A stretch of 64,000 bases of DNA, taken from Pyricularia pennisetigena (lineage: Eukaryota > Ascomycota > Sordariomycetes > Magnaporthales > Pyriculariaceae). The number at the start of each line of letters is the position of its first letter. Position 1 is the stretch's first letter. Shown piece by piece: positions 1-11,379 of this stretch. The stretch covers positions 5,693,259-5,757,258 of the forward strand of contig NC_043742.1 of NCBI RefSeq assembly GCF_004337985.1. The letters are read 5' to 3'. Below the pieces are notes generated by a model, which did not search any database, was not told where the DNA came from, and worked only from the letters and a program-made list of their open reading frames with translations. Made by a program: the position numbers and the translations under genes.

Positions 1-3000
1 TTAAAAATCCTTCCATAACGGGACAGGTAAACGATCCAGGAAATCCGTATTTTTATACGATTAAAAATAATATTCGGGTTATACGAAATTTATTAATCCA
101 TTATTTAACGTCGAATTAAATTTAAATTACGTCCGCGATACCGAAATAAAATTAATTTTAATTAACCGAACGGTGGTAGTTTTATATATACGGGGTACGG
201 GCGGCCTATTTAATAACGCGGGTACCGGGTTAATAATAATTTCCGGTTATAATGCAAAAAACCGGTTTTTGGGGTTTTTTGGTAACGGGGATAATTCGTT
301 GGCAAATGGTTTAAAAAATACCAAGGGAATTTACAATTGGCGGTTATCCAAATCCGGGGCAAATTCGTTATAATTATCGTCGATATTAATATTACTATCG
401 TTTTTATTGGCGGACGCGGGGGTAGGTTGGTTATCGTTTTCGCCCATATAAATATCGTCGTTATTATAATCGACGGGGGCGGGGGTAAATTCGTTATCGC
501 CGGCGTTTATATCGGTATTATTTCCATTTTTATCGACAGGGGCGGGGGTAAATTTATTATCGCCGGAATCCATATCGGTATTATTTTAATTATTATTATT
601 ATTATTAGGAATAAAGGGAAAATTTAAAGGGATTCCGGTTATATCCGAATATTTTTGTAATATAAAACGGTCCAACCGAGTAAAATTTAATTCCAAAATA
701 ATTGCAATATCCGCGTCGTAATTTTCCAAATCCTTAAAATATTGGTTTATTTTTTTTATCCGCGCTCCTTTTTATAATATGGTCATTAGGTTGGCAGGTA
801 ATTTAATATTATTGGGTATATATCCCAACGTAAATTTAATGGTAATTTGGGCGGAAACTTTACCTTTTTGGCGTTTTTTGGGAACTAAAGTGATAAAAAA
901 ACGTAATTATAATAATTATTACGGTTTTTAACGAATTAAAGCAATTAATGTAATTATTATTACATTAAAATTAGTTAATCTGCCCCGGACCTAACCGGGT
1001 AGGGGGTATTTTTGCGATATAGGGGCGCTAATTATAATTTACCCTCGTTACGATTGGGTTAGTACCTGTTTAGGTGGGTAAAATATAAATAACTTTATCC
1101 AATTAAAAATATTTTAATTAGGTTTCCTAACGAATATATTTGCAATATTTACTAAAGCAATTTTACGATTATAATAATTATTACGTTTATTAATTAAAAA
1201 TTAAACGTTGGGTTAATCGTCACAATTTCTTATTAATCGTCACAAAAAGAATCTGGCGGTCGGGAAAAAGGTTTTTATTGTAAAAAAAAAAAAGCTAATA
1301 AAAATAAAAAAAAGTATATATAATTGGGTTTACGTATAGGGCTTTTTATTATTAAAATAAAATAAAAATGGAAACGCCAAAATTTCCGGAATTTAACCGT
1401 AATAATTATTACAATTCGCAATATTAAACCCTTTTATTTTTAATCGGGGCGCCGTTACGCCGTACCAACTTATATATAATCCAAATTTTCAATTTACGTA
1501 ACAATTATTATTATCCAGCATTTGGTCGTTTTATTTAGGCTATTAATTGGGGATTTTAATATTTAACAATTATATGTTTTGCGCTGCTTAGTCCTCCCCC
1601 TTTAATTAATCCAATTCGGCGTCGCCTTTTTTATCGCTCGACCCTTTTATAATCCAGGGTACGTTATTTAATTTAATTAGGATTTAATTTCAAACGCCTT
1701 TTAATTTTTGGGTTATAAATTTATAAACGTTTTTATATTGGATATTTTTATAATTTGTAACGTTAACTAATATTTTAATTTATGGTTAAAATACCGTTTA
1801 ATTCGTTCGTCGGCGTTTATTAGTTTATTTTCCCGAATAATTGTTAATTATATCCATCGTTTCCTAAAATATTACCGTATTTTAATTCCGCCGCCTTTTT
1901 TTTGTTATTTGTGCAAATAGGAGGCGTAATTTAATATCCCATTTTCGTATACTATTAGGGGTTAAACAACGAAATAATCGCTATATTGTTTAAACCATTT
2001 AATTAATTGTAAATTTGGTACATTTTCCAACAAATCGTTTTTCGTCCATTCCCGGTTATAAAAATGGACGAATTTTTTAACGATATTAAAAATTACTGGT
2101 TTGGGTAATACCAATTGGGATAATAGGTCGTATAACCGCCGCGGGCTTGGGAAAAGGATAATTATTACAAAATGGGTACCCCATTTGTCCAATTATTTAA
2201 ATATATAATTTTTTTTGGATCTTTTCCTGGGTATTTTAATCGGCGGTTTTTAAAGGGTAATGCGGGTAAAATTCCAATTTGATATACGCAGGCGTTGTAA
2301 CAATTTTCAAATTAATTTATTATAAAAAATGGATTCGTTTCCTATATAAAATCCAATATAATCCGTCGAAAGCATTTAACGTTGGCGAAAATTTGCATAT
2401 TTAACGCTTCCTTTTTTAATTTTTTCCTATTTATTATTTCCTATTACGTTTAATAGGGCGGAACGCGTGGTTTAAATATACCCAAAAAACCGGTTTATAA
2501 TAATTCCAACGTTTTTGCCCGGTTATTGTCGTTTAAATTAAATTTAACGACACGTAAAAGGTTAATAGGGAATTACCGCGTTTATAAATACGTCAAAAAA
2601 TTTAAATGGGTAATTTGTAAATTTTTAACGTTTTTTCGTAATATTACGGGTTATTTGGTTAATTTGGTTAATAATTTTGGCTTAATTAATTTATATTTAG
2701 CGATAAACCCCTGCGTATCGAAATACCAATAAAACGCAAAAAAATATACGGTTTTTTTACGGTTGGGCCCGCGTGCGGTTCGTCCGAATTTTTATTATAA
2801 GTTTGCGGGGTCGTTTAATATTAACGCGCCGTATTATACTACACGTTTTATACTAAATATATCCATATTTATACCTAAAAATAAAATGGAAAATATAATA
2901 TAAATTTTAAAATCCGGTTTGGAAAATTTTGCGTAAATTTTAATTTTATCGATTTTAAATGTAAATATATTATACCGGATAATTATATCGGTTGCGTTTC

Positions 3001-4116
3001 GTTTAATAAATTTCCTAAATACGAGGTTTTTTATTAGGAATTGGCGTATTTAAATAATACGGTTTTTGGCGTCCATATATATAATAATTTTAAAAATACG
3101 GGTGGCGGATAATAATGTAATATTCCCTATTAAGAATAAAAAGCGCCGGTAATCGTTAATTAAAATTTTACGTTCCAAACACTGTATTATAATCGTAATT
3201 TCGGGTCGGTCGAAAAACGTTTTAACGAAACGCATTATTTTTTTATAATACAATTAATCGAAAACGTAAATTTTAATTTTTGTTATAAAGGTTACGGTGC
3301 ACCCGAATATAGGTACGGTTACTAATATAATTGCCCGGACCAAACGCAGCATGGAAAACGATTTTTTAAAATCCTTCCATTATAAAACCATATAAAATTT
3401 ATTAATAGTAAATAAAACGATACGTTGGTGGAATATAGGGTTTCGAAAAAGTTTAAAAAATCGGTAATTAGTGGTTTATTCCGGGTTTAAAAAATGTACG
3501 TGTATTTACAAACGGTTTACGGGTTCCAAAAAAAATTATATTAAATAAAATTAGTTTTGGTAATAAAAACCGCATATTTATATTTACGTTTAAAATGGAT
3601 TGGTTAATTAATTTGGGGTTCGCGGCGGGATAACGTTATATATTGCGTAACTGTTTTTACTTTAATTTATTTAATAAAGTTATTTAAATAATAATGGTAT
3701 TATTGCGAATAACCGAAATAATTTGCAATATTATATTTTTCCCGTACCCGGTTTTTTTCAGCAAAATAACATTTTTTATATTATACAAAACCCGGTATAT
3801 ATATTATATTTAAATATAATGTGGGATTCGTGCAGGAATATTAAAAGGTTTGTAAAAGGTTAAAAACTATATAATAGTTAAAAAAACGAATTTATATTAT
3901 AGGTTTAAATTACCAAAAATTTTGGTTTTGGCGTATAATTCCGGGAGAATGTGTACGTCGGACAAGATATTTACCGCCGCGGGTACGGGGTTAGAACCGC
4001 GAAAAATTGCGTCGATTTGGTGGGAAAACGAGGTATATATAGGCCTATTTCCGGATATTATATATATATAATTTAATACAATATATAAAGATTTGCGGAA
4101 ATAATAGTTTTTTTAA
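1..4116. repeat. AT-rich, RIP-like degenerate repeat DNA, family not recognised
   Basis: The sequence is AT-rich, full of stops in all frames, TA-rich and poor in CA while CG stays common, which is the visual signature of RIP-mutated repeats. No intact gene is visible. On the minus strand at 573-331 an 80-codon open stretch contains an acidic unit (GDN-K/E-FTPAPVD) repeated about three times, like a linker of a lost transposon protein. Another minus-strand stretch at 2192-1962 is open but not assignable. I cannot name the element family from the sequence alone. Confidence 0.6.
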
Positions 4117-4490
4117 TGGGTGGATATATAACGTATTATTTAATATATATTTTATACGGATTGTAAAATTAGTGGTTTTGCGTTATTTATATTAAAATTT
4201 ATATATAAAAATTCCTTTCGCTTTTGCAATTTTCCCTATATAAATTTTAACGGATTATAATCGTTATTAATAAAATGCGAAATGGGTATCGATAGTATTT
4301 ATGGGTGGATATATGATATATTAAATAAAATTTACCTTATACGGATTGTAAAATAAATAATTTTGCGATATTTGGATTAAAATTTATATGTAAAAATTAC
4401 TTTCGTTTTTGCGATTTTTTCTATATAAATATAACGGATTATAATCGTTATTATTAAAATGCGAAATAGGTATCGATAGTGTTTTTAGGT
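4117..4490. repeat. two-copy tandem repeat, unit about 185 bp
   Basis: Two adjacent copies start with the same TGGGTGGATATA motif (4117 and 4302) and share a similar order of sequence, ending near a GGTATCGATAGT motif. They differ mostly by transitions and small indels, consistent with a duplication followed by RIP-type mutation. No coding potential is seen. Confidence 0.6.
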
Positions 4491-4639
4491 TAATAATGGG
4501 GAAACCGCCAGAAACGGATAAAAAACGGGTTATATCCAATTTTTAATTGGCGTACCGGGTGCAAAAAATTTTGGATTTATAAAAAAGGTTTACCAATTCC
4601 TATTTTCAACGATGTTTTCTTTTCGATATTTTGCGTGGT

Positions 4640-6128
4640 TGTGGAATAATAAAGGAGTATCGGTCGCAAAAAGGCCAAAAATACCGCCATAAACGGCGAA
4701 AATCGACAAATTGTCCTCAAACCTGAACCAAAGCGTTTTTTGGATGTACCCACAGGTATATTGCAAAGCCGCAATTGAGCCACGAAGTGGAGCGAAGCGA
4801 ACGGAGTAGATTAATTGTGGAACTTTGGGCTTCAGGGATGAGCCCTGAGACTATGAAATCACAGGAATTAGAACATGTATCTAAACAAACGTCCACGTTG
4901 AATCCAATTTATAATATTCGCTTTAAAAAATCTTTTATATAAAAATATGCTAAATATATATTTTTTATCGATTTTTTGCTTTATTAAATTGAGATTATAT
5001 TATTCTTTTCTACAGCCAAACTTAATGCATCTTGCACGTGGGGGATGGTATTTATATATGTAATATATTATACGAACTTAGTATATATATTAAATTAGGT
5101 AACCCGTTCAATAAGCAGAAAAGTAAAATGTATATAAATTTATACATAATTCACAATCGAAACGCTTATATATTTTACCAAATTTTACATTAATAACACC
5201 AAAATTTCAAGGATTAAATAAAATATATAACAAAACGTCGACGTAGAATCTGATTTGTGAAAACCGTTTATATTATTTTTTATATAAGGACATGTTAAAT
5301 TGATACTATTTTTTATTTTTTGCTTTATTTAATTGATTAAAATTTATGAAAATGAAATTAGTTAATGATCTTACATAAACTTATAATAAAATAGGAATAT
5401 CAAAATCTTTTTTTATTTTGAAATTATTTGCATAAACTATTCAGCTTTTCGACAAATTAGTAAATAATATAAAAATACTAATCAAAGCTTTATTTTAAAC
5501 AATAATTGCTTGCATTTTATCGTTTTCAATACGCCCAATTATAAATATTGATTTTTGGTTTAAACCAGTAAATGTATTATTATTCAAAACAATAATTAAA
5601 TATATTAATAAAATACAAATTTTACTAAATATTGAAATTTCTTTGTAATTAAATCAAATATAAAAACGCGGTTTTTTATCCCAAGATTCTTTATTTCCAA
5701 TCAATTTAACGCTGGTCATTTGATATTTCTATAATTCTTATTTAATATTTTGTTCGAATATTTAATTATTTACTATAAATACAATAATTTTTATATTATC
5801 ATATTTGAAGCACAATATATTAATTATACTGCTATTTAATTGGTTACGCGTATAAATAATATACCTAATTATATTTAACGGGCGGTTATAAGGCGTTTAT
5901 AAAACCTTTTTATAATATAATGTATATCCCCGTTATAAACGGCGAAATGCGACAAATTATCGTTGGTAGTACCGCCATAAACGTCGAAATGCGACAAAAT
6001 GTCCTTAAACTAAAACGAGCGCGATTCTTTCGGCCAATATAATTGGTCGAAAAACTATGTGGCTAAAAGGTATATGGAACGTTCGGTTCCCACTGCGAAG
6101 CAGGGGGGTTTAGTTTGAGCACTGAGAC
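4640..6128. repeat. degraded copy of the TA-flanked inverted-repeat element (copy III), with an inverted end module at its left
   Basis: Sequence from about 4880 to 5930 aligns by eye, in the same order, to the interior of the elements at 11587-13477 and 13802-15811 (for example the TTGCACGTGGGGG block and the CAATCGAAA blocks). The right end at about 5930-6128 carries the family end module (GGTCGAAAA, GCGAAGCAGGGGGGT, GAGCACTGAGAC) followed by TA. At 4640-4860 an end module lies in the opposite orientation. The left terminus is unclear, so the copy is probably truncated or rearranged. Confidence 0.5.
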
Positions 6129-6247
6129 TAGGTCTAGTCTAAGCACTGAAATTATTGAGACGATTAGTTTAATCATTAAGAGTAGCGAAAATCGACAAAA
6201 TGTCCTCAAACCTGAACCAGAGCGTTTTTTGGATGGACTTACAGGTA

Positions 6248-7652
6248 CAGCACCTGTCCAAAAATAACGCAACGCGACAGGGGTCAACCCCCCTATTATC
6301 TGCACCACCAAACTTTGGTGTAAATCCACACATTCAATTTTAGGGCTACAGATAAAGTAAATACATAAAAATAAAGCTATTCCAATATTTTTTAATATTT
6401 GGTATACCAACCTTCGGCTTCGCCCACCGCTGCAATCCTGCGGGACATAAATTCAAATAGCTAATCGATTTTAGTTTAATTTAACCCATCCCACGTAACC
6501 TGGGCCAAGTTAATAAATTCCTTTATCGCGGCCCTATTTTCACCTAATTTAGTAAAATAAAGGTATTATTTTTTTATTATTTTTTTTACAATTTTTATAC
6601 GTGTTTTATAAGGCTAATATCTGGGTTATAAAACGGTTAATCGATTAATTCGATCGCGTTATTAACGATCCAAATCATGGTTTGCACCGATTTATATATA
6701 CCGGCGTTATTTTGTTAAAATCGCCTCGTTCCGTTATATACAAGGATTAAACCTTCCCTTAACGCGTTAATATAATTTTGGGACGAATAACCTCCTTTTT
6801 TATTTGGCCGTTCGTCCCGGCGTATAGCGATCAACTTGGACCTACCCCTTTTCCATATATATGCCCAAAATATAATTATAATCGATAGTTTGCCGTACGT
6901 TATTTTATATATATTTTCTAGTTTGTAACGCTCGTTTAAATATCCGAATACCTATAATATACCCCCTAAACGGGCGTTGTGCACCGAATATTCGTCGTTA
7001 TATATAACCTATAAAATACGCGTTATTAATAATTGGGAATACCTTTATTTTATATATACGTATTTCAGTTAAATTTTTTTCGTTACCCTCCCAATTATAT
7101 ATTAATTTTAGGCGTTTTTTAACAAACCCCTGAAACAATAAAATACGTTTTTTTGGCTTTCCAATGCAGGATCCTTTGCTTTTTAAAGCGTTTGCGGTAG
7201 GTAAAACGGTTATTTACCTTTTATATTTCCGTGCGGAGGGTATACCAGTTAATTTTAAAGGTATTTCGTACTATACGCGTTAAATTACGGGTATTTTTTT
7301 CCGTAAATAGCTTTGGCCGGCCGGATTTAGGTAGGTGTTAAAGGGTACGGTGTTCGTTCCATTTGCGTTTTGTACGCAGGATTGTAAATTTTGTGGTTTG
7401 GAACGCGTTGGCCATTTTTTAACAATTTTGCCCCAGCGTCCTCGCTTGTACCATCGCGGCACGTGTTTCTGGTTTGAATTTATCATATTTTTGGCGGTTT
7501 CCGGTTAAAGCAAGCCCAAAAGCACGTTCGTCTGACATGTTTTGGCCGAGTTGTGGTGGATTGAAAAGGGTGAGTTTTTGGGAGGGTAACGCGATCCAAA
7601 ACGCGGTGTAAAAATACCCCTGTCGCGTTGCGTTATTTTTGGACAGGTGCTG
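6248..7652 (-). mobile_element. Tc1/mariner-type DNA transposon, RIP-degraded
   Basis: Both ends carry the same 37-bp inverted repeat, beginning CAGCACCTGTCC at 6248 and, on the minus strand, at 7652, and are flanked by TA at 6246-6247 and 7653-7654. Joining the flanks recreates the uninterrupted host repeat (ACAGGTACATGCAAAGCC), so the insertion site is directly visible. On the minus strand an ATG at 7538 opens about 40 codons with the look of a helix-turn-helix transposase N-terminus (KFKPETRAA). Further down, near 6640-6590, a degraded DxPFYNPD..P/LIKHV-like stretch resembles the catalytic WPPYSPDLNPIEHVW block of Tc1/mariner transposases, with the tryptophans changed to stops. The element is not autonomous. 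Confidence 0.75.
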
Positions 7653-7735
7653 TACATGCAAAGCCACGAATTAAGCCACGGTTTAATGAGTGGAGCTCTG
7701 GGCTTTAGGGATATGCCCTGAGACTATGTTGCCAG
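7653..7735. repeat. end module of the host repeat, right side of the Tc1/mariner insertion
   Basis: The sequence continues the repeat interrupted at 6247 (CAAAGCCACGAATTAAGCCAC, then GCCCTGAGACTA). It marks the boundary with the non-RIP island that follows and has cut into the caspase-like fragment just downstream. Confidence 0.55.
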
Positions 7736-7789
7736 GTGGTGTATGCCCTGACTGCATCGTCCCCAGGCAAATCGCAATCTGGCAGGGGC

Positions 7790-7888
7790 CTGGAGGTTGT
7801 TGAGCCTTACTGCCTGACTGTTGCTATGCCATCTTCCACCGTCGAGATAGTGATCGATCCCAACCAGAAGGGCAAGTCGTTTCTCCAT
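7790..7888 (-). pseudogene. N-terminal fragment of a caspase-like (peptidase C14) domain
   Basis: An ATG at 7888 starts a stretch reading MEKRLALLVGIDHYLDGG followed by an LNNLQ motif. This resembles the first beta-strand and loop of fungal caspase-like domains, which usually continue into a GCVNDV-type block; that continuation is absent and the frame runs into unrelated sequence near the repeat at 7735. No catalytic His or Cys is present. The fragment lies in the same open frame as the last ankyrin unit upstream. It could be a fusion created by rearrangement or the start of a neighbouring gene cut by the repeat. The family assignment rests on a short motif. Confidence 0.5.
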
Positions 7889-7889
7889 A

Positions 7890-8850
7890 ATTGGTCGATG
7901 ACTATACACACCAAAAGTGTGGTTCCTGTATTCGCCTGCATATGCAACATCTGCGCCTTTTCCTCTTAACAGTTGAGCTGTTCTGTCGTGGCCTTCCTCA
8001 TGGGCCATATGCAGCGGCGTCCGTCCATATTTGTTTCCAATTGTAACAGATGCGTCTTTCCTTTTTCGATTAATAGCCGGGACACCTCAAAATGGCCTTG
8101 CTGAGAGGCCAAATGCAGCGGTGTTTTTCCGTATTCGCCGGCACCTGCAACATCTGCGCCTTTTTCGATCAACAGCTGGGTCATCCGAAAATGGCCTTTG
8201 TAAGAAGCCAGATGCAGTGGTGTTTCTTTGTCTTCGTTCGCAACTTTGACATCTGTGCCTTTTTTGATTAACAGCTGGGCCACCTCGAAATGGCATTCCT
8301 GGCAGGCCAAATGCAGACATGTCAATCCTGTCTTATCCTGCATTCCAACATCATTTTTATCTGCTATGGAACCCACTTACCATGGAAGGCCGAAATATGA
8401 TGTTAAATGCAATCCTGTCCATTGCAGTCCTTTTTAACTACATCCTTCAAAATTGCATTGGGTGTTACCCGCCAGTAGCGTTTGAGCTGCTGCTTCAATT
8501 TGGCCCTGCTTTGTAAGAAATGGTAGCGTTTCCTTCGTGCTGACTTTGCGAGCGTGAAAACCCCAGTTCCGAACTGCGTAATCGTAAAAGCCAAGTTTTT
8601 CGAGTCGCTTTTCGAATTTTTCATCCGTTTTGCAATACCTAACGCCGGATATCTCGTAGGATAGGTATGTCGTGCAGGAAATCGTTATATCTCGCTCAAT
8701 GTCTGGAAACCACCTGTCCTTTGTGAAATCAAAATAACCTTGCGTGGTATAGTGCCCCATTCTAATGGTGCCACTCTCCTCGTCAATTGTGACTAATCCA
8801 GCACGTATAGAGACCAAGCTGATAAAAGACGACATTAATTTAAAAGGAGG
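7890..8850 (-). pseudogene. NLR-type relic: post-NACHT segment plus ankyrin repeats
   Basis: From about 8850 to 8434 the minus strand encodes a segment typical of fungal NACHT-ankyrin proteins downstream of the NTPase (motifs LVTIDEESGTIR, HYTTQGYF, FYDYAVRNWGFHAR). After frame breaks near 8460-8380, ankyrin units follow (TCLHLACQECHFEVAQLLIKKG, TPLHLASYKGHF, TPLHLASQQGHFEVSRLLIEKG), another frameshift lies near 8060, and a last unit follows (HMAHEEGHDRTAQLLRGKGADV). The NACHT core with its P-loop is absent. In the family these proteins act as cytosolic non-self sensors; this copy cannot make one. Composition is normal, unlike the AT-rich flanks, so it was not RIP-mutated like its surroundings. 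Confidence 0.75.
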
Positions 8851-8910
8851 GAAAAGGGTTAGAAGATGGAAAATCAAAAAAAGGCACATAAACAGAAAAT
8901 AACAAAACAA

Positions 8911-9674
8911 ACGGAATCATCAACTAAAGGCCTTCCAACTAAAACTGTTTTTTCTATTCCAAAAACTGGGTAAACAGGAAAGGAGATCCCTTAATTTGTC
9001 CCTGCGTAGAAATCTCCACCTTTTCAAGCACAATACGCCTAGATAACTTGCTGGGGCGCAAAGATTTAATCCGACGTTTGTTTGCAGGCTTCAATAATTT
9101 GGCGTAGCTATCCTTGGCGTTAACGTTTGTTTTCATAAAAAATAAGAATGATCATTAAGGAATCACAGAGTCACTGTGGTATCATTTGATAGTTCCAGAT
9201 TCTTTTCGGCACACAGCCCTGGATGGGTCCAGTAACACGCATGGGCCCTGCCCGGCCTTCTTAGGGGGTGGTAGGCACGACGGGTAAACGAGCTTCAACC
9301 ATCAACAGCGGTAATGGAATATAAAGCGGGCTGTTTCCTGCAGCGACGAGTTTCATTGTGCTTGCTATCGAGAAGGAACAGTGGGCAGCGATACAATAAC
9401 CAGATGCCAAGTGGCCACGGCATCCTGGACGAAGCGCACATGACGAATTCCAGTTGCACTCCATTTGGTAGCGGAAATTTAGTTGCGGCAAGATTTGCGA
9501 TAAATACATCGAGGCGAATTGCTGTTCATTGAAGCTTTTCAGAATTCCAGATGGGAGTTTTCTGTACAGGAATCGGACAAACCAGTGCCTCTGTTTGTTG
9601 TAGTCCAGCCACCTATATCCAGTGTTCCCATAATTTTATGCAGACCAACTCTGTGCAACAGATCCTCTTTACGG
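8911..9674. other. stretch without a supported gene
   Basis: Ordinary base composition. Short open frames occur on both strands but none shows family motifs or a convincing splice pattern. It may hold further decayed parts of the NLR relic (minus strand to about 9136) and the 3' untranslated region of the small secreted-protein gene. Confidence 0.4.
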
Positions 9675-9981
9675 TTAGGCAGGAGCCTTCTATTCAAAGC
9701 AAAAATGTTAGCTATATACTGTGTAAATTTGGTAGTAAAGTTAGGTCGTTTTATATGTATACTAAACTTACGGGAACTCCACAGTTGTTGTCTGGGCAGC
9801 AGGCCCCATAAGCGCCAAGACGGTCATTAACACGAGCATCGCAATAGACCGGCAGAGCTTTGTTAGAGCATACTGGAACATCCCCTTGGGAAAAGACGCT
9901 GCAACCAAGATTAACATTCGCCTCGGCGGCATAAGAAGTGACAACTAGCGCGACGGTAATTGCGATGAAGTTGAATTGCAT
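9675..9981 (-). CDS. small secreted cysteine-rich protein (effector candidate)
   Basis: The gene model is complement(join(9675..9689, 9772..9981)), 74 residues. The 82-bp intron has donor GTAAGT, branch point GCTAAC and acceptor AATAG, and splicing adds only four residues (KAPA) and the stop. Residues 1 to about 19 form a signal peptide (hydrophobic core AITVALVVTSYA). The mature part has six cysteines at about 27, 38, 47, 61, 62 and 67, a C-C-C-CC-C pattern. I chose the ATG at 9981 because the hydrophobic core follows directly; an upstream in-frame ATG at 10134 would bury it. It lies in a small island inside RIP-degraded repeats, the typical setting of fast-evolving secreted proteins in plant-associated fungi. 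No named family is recognised. It has fewer cysteines than a hydrophobin. A secreted role is inference from the signal peptide. Confidence 0.7.
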
Positions 9982-10395
9982 TTTGCCGGGTGGATATTGC
10001 AATGAGAAGGTTTTAATGAGGGAAGTTTTGAAGTACGTGGTAGTAATATATGGAGATGATTGACTTTTGCGATAGGATAATTGAACGGGGAGGAAGGAAT
10101 CGGGAGGGGTAATCCTCATTTTTATAATCAACAAAGCCGGTGATATTAAAAGTATTTTTACGGAGATATGAACACATTAACGGGTATTGTCGTTTTAATT
10201 GACTACTGGGCATTCTTTTACAACCCGTTTGTTGCATAGCTGACCATGGCAAGACCTGTTTCTCTTTTTCCTTGACTAAACAAAGTTAATGTCTGATACA
10301 TACGCGATCCACAGATTCGTCATGTCGGCTCCGTGCTTAAACTATAAAAGAGGCTGACTTATTGCCTGTAGGGATCAAACAAGTTCTAACTAAAT

Positions 10396-10793
10396 TAAGG
10401 CATTCCAAAACCCGAAAACAGGTCTAGCCCAGCCCGGCCCACCAGCCCATGGGCTTTTAGCGGGGGCCCGTAATAGCACACGGGTTTTTTTAGCGTGTTT
10501 AGCCTGAATTGGCTAACCCGCGGGTTTCATTTAAAAACAAATATCACCAAAAAATAAAAAATAATTTTTTTAGACTATAGAATAAGATTTGATAGAGATA
10601 TTTTATATTTGTTATTCCAATTATAGTACTTCCGTTTTTATCATATTTTAACTTATAGAATTATTAGTAAAAATATAATAATTTTTGTTTTTACGGGTTT
10701 TTCACGGGGGCCCGCGGGTTGCCGAAAAAACCCGCGTTCAGTTTTGGGCCGGGCCGGGCCTCCCCACCAAGAATTCAACCCACCCACGGGTCG

Positions 10794-10826
<33 letters not shown>

Positions 10827-10948
10827 NNNNNNNNNNNNNNNNNNNNNCCCCCCCACAAAAAATTCAACCCACCCACGGGTCGCCCGCCCCACCGATTTGG
10901 GCTGACACGGGCCCCCGTGGGGTGGGTGGGGGGGTTTGGAATGCCTTA
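10396..10948. mobile_element. hAT-like non-autonomous element (MITE) with 8-bp target duplication
   Basis: The left end reads TAAGGCATTCCAAA and the right end is its reverse complement. The element is flanked on both sides by the same 8 bp, AACTAAAT (10388-10395 and 10949-10956). An 8-bp duplication is characteristic of the hAT superfamily. The interior is a mix of GC-rich (GGCCCGGGCC-like) blocks near the ends and AT-rich sequence in the middle, with no transposase. It contains an unresolved gap (Ns at 10827-10847). Confidence 0.7.
10797..10854. other. poly-C tract with assembly gap
   Basis: A run of about 30 C is followed by 21 Ns and another C run. The flanking text AATTCAACCCACCCACGGGTCGCCC occurs both just before and just after the gap (given here as a 25-base landmark split: AATTCAACCCACC then CACGGGTCGCCC), so the assembler probably duplicated one locus across the gap. 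Confidence 0.7.
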
Positions 10949-10956
10949 AACTAAAT

Positions 10957-11379
10957 TAACAAGGAGGAAAATAATGAGGCCTTTTTCCGAGTCAGGTACT
11001 TAGTTTTCCCCGTTGCATTTGTCATTCAGATATTATACTACATGGTACTAAACCAGACCCCCTAAATAAATATAAATAAGGATCCGGTACTCGAACTTAC
11101 CCGGTAGCTAACACACAAGTTGGCAAGCCCCGTTATGTGCCTCCCATTGCCTATATTCCAATTTTCCCTGTAACTACATATAATCTGTTGGACGACATTT
11201 GATTAAAAAGCAAGGATGCAAAATTTTAGGGACAAAAGATAAGAAGTTAATGTGTTATATAAGAAAACCTGCTAGTATGTGTAATCTTAAAGCGGCATTC
11301 AAATTTTATATAACACACGGTATTACTTCGTTCTACATGATGAACGTGTCATAGCATAATCGTGTTCCTCGTCTCAGGC
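10957..11379. other. intergenic, nothing recognised
   Basis: Moderately AT-rich sequence between the hAT-like element and the next repeat block. No open frame with family features or RNA gene is seen. Confidence 0.4.

Noticed and set aside
10653..10954. Poly-Gly and poly-Pro open frames on both strands
   Set aside because: They are translations of the C homopolymer and assembly gap inside the hAT-like element.
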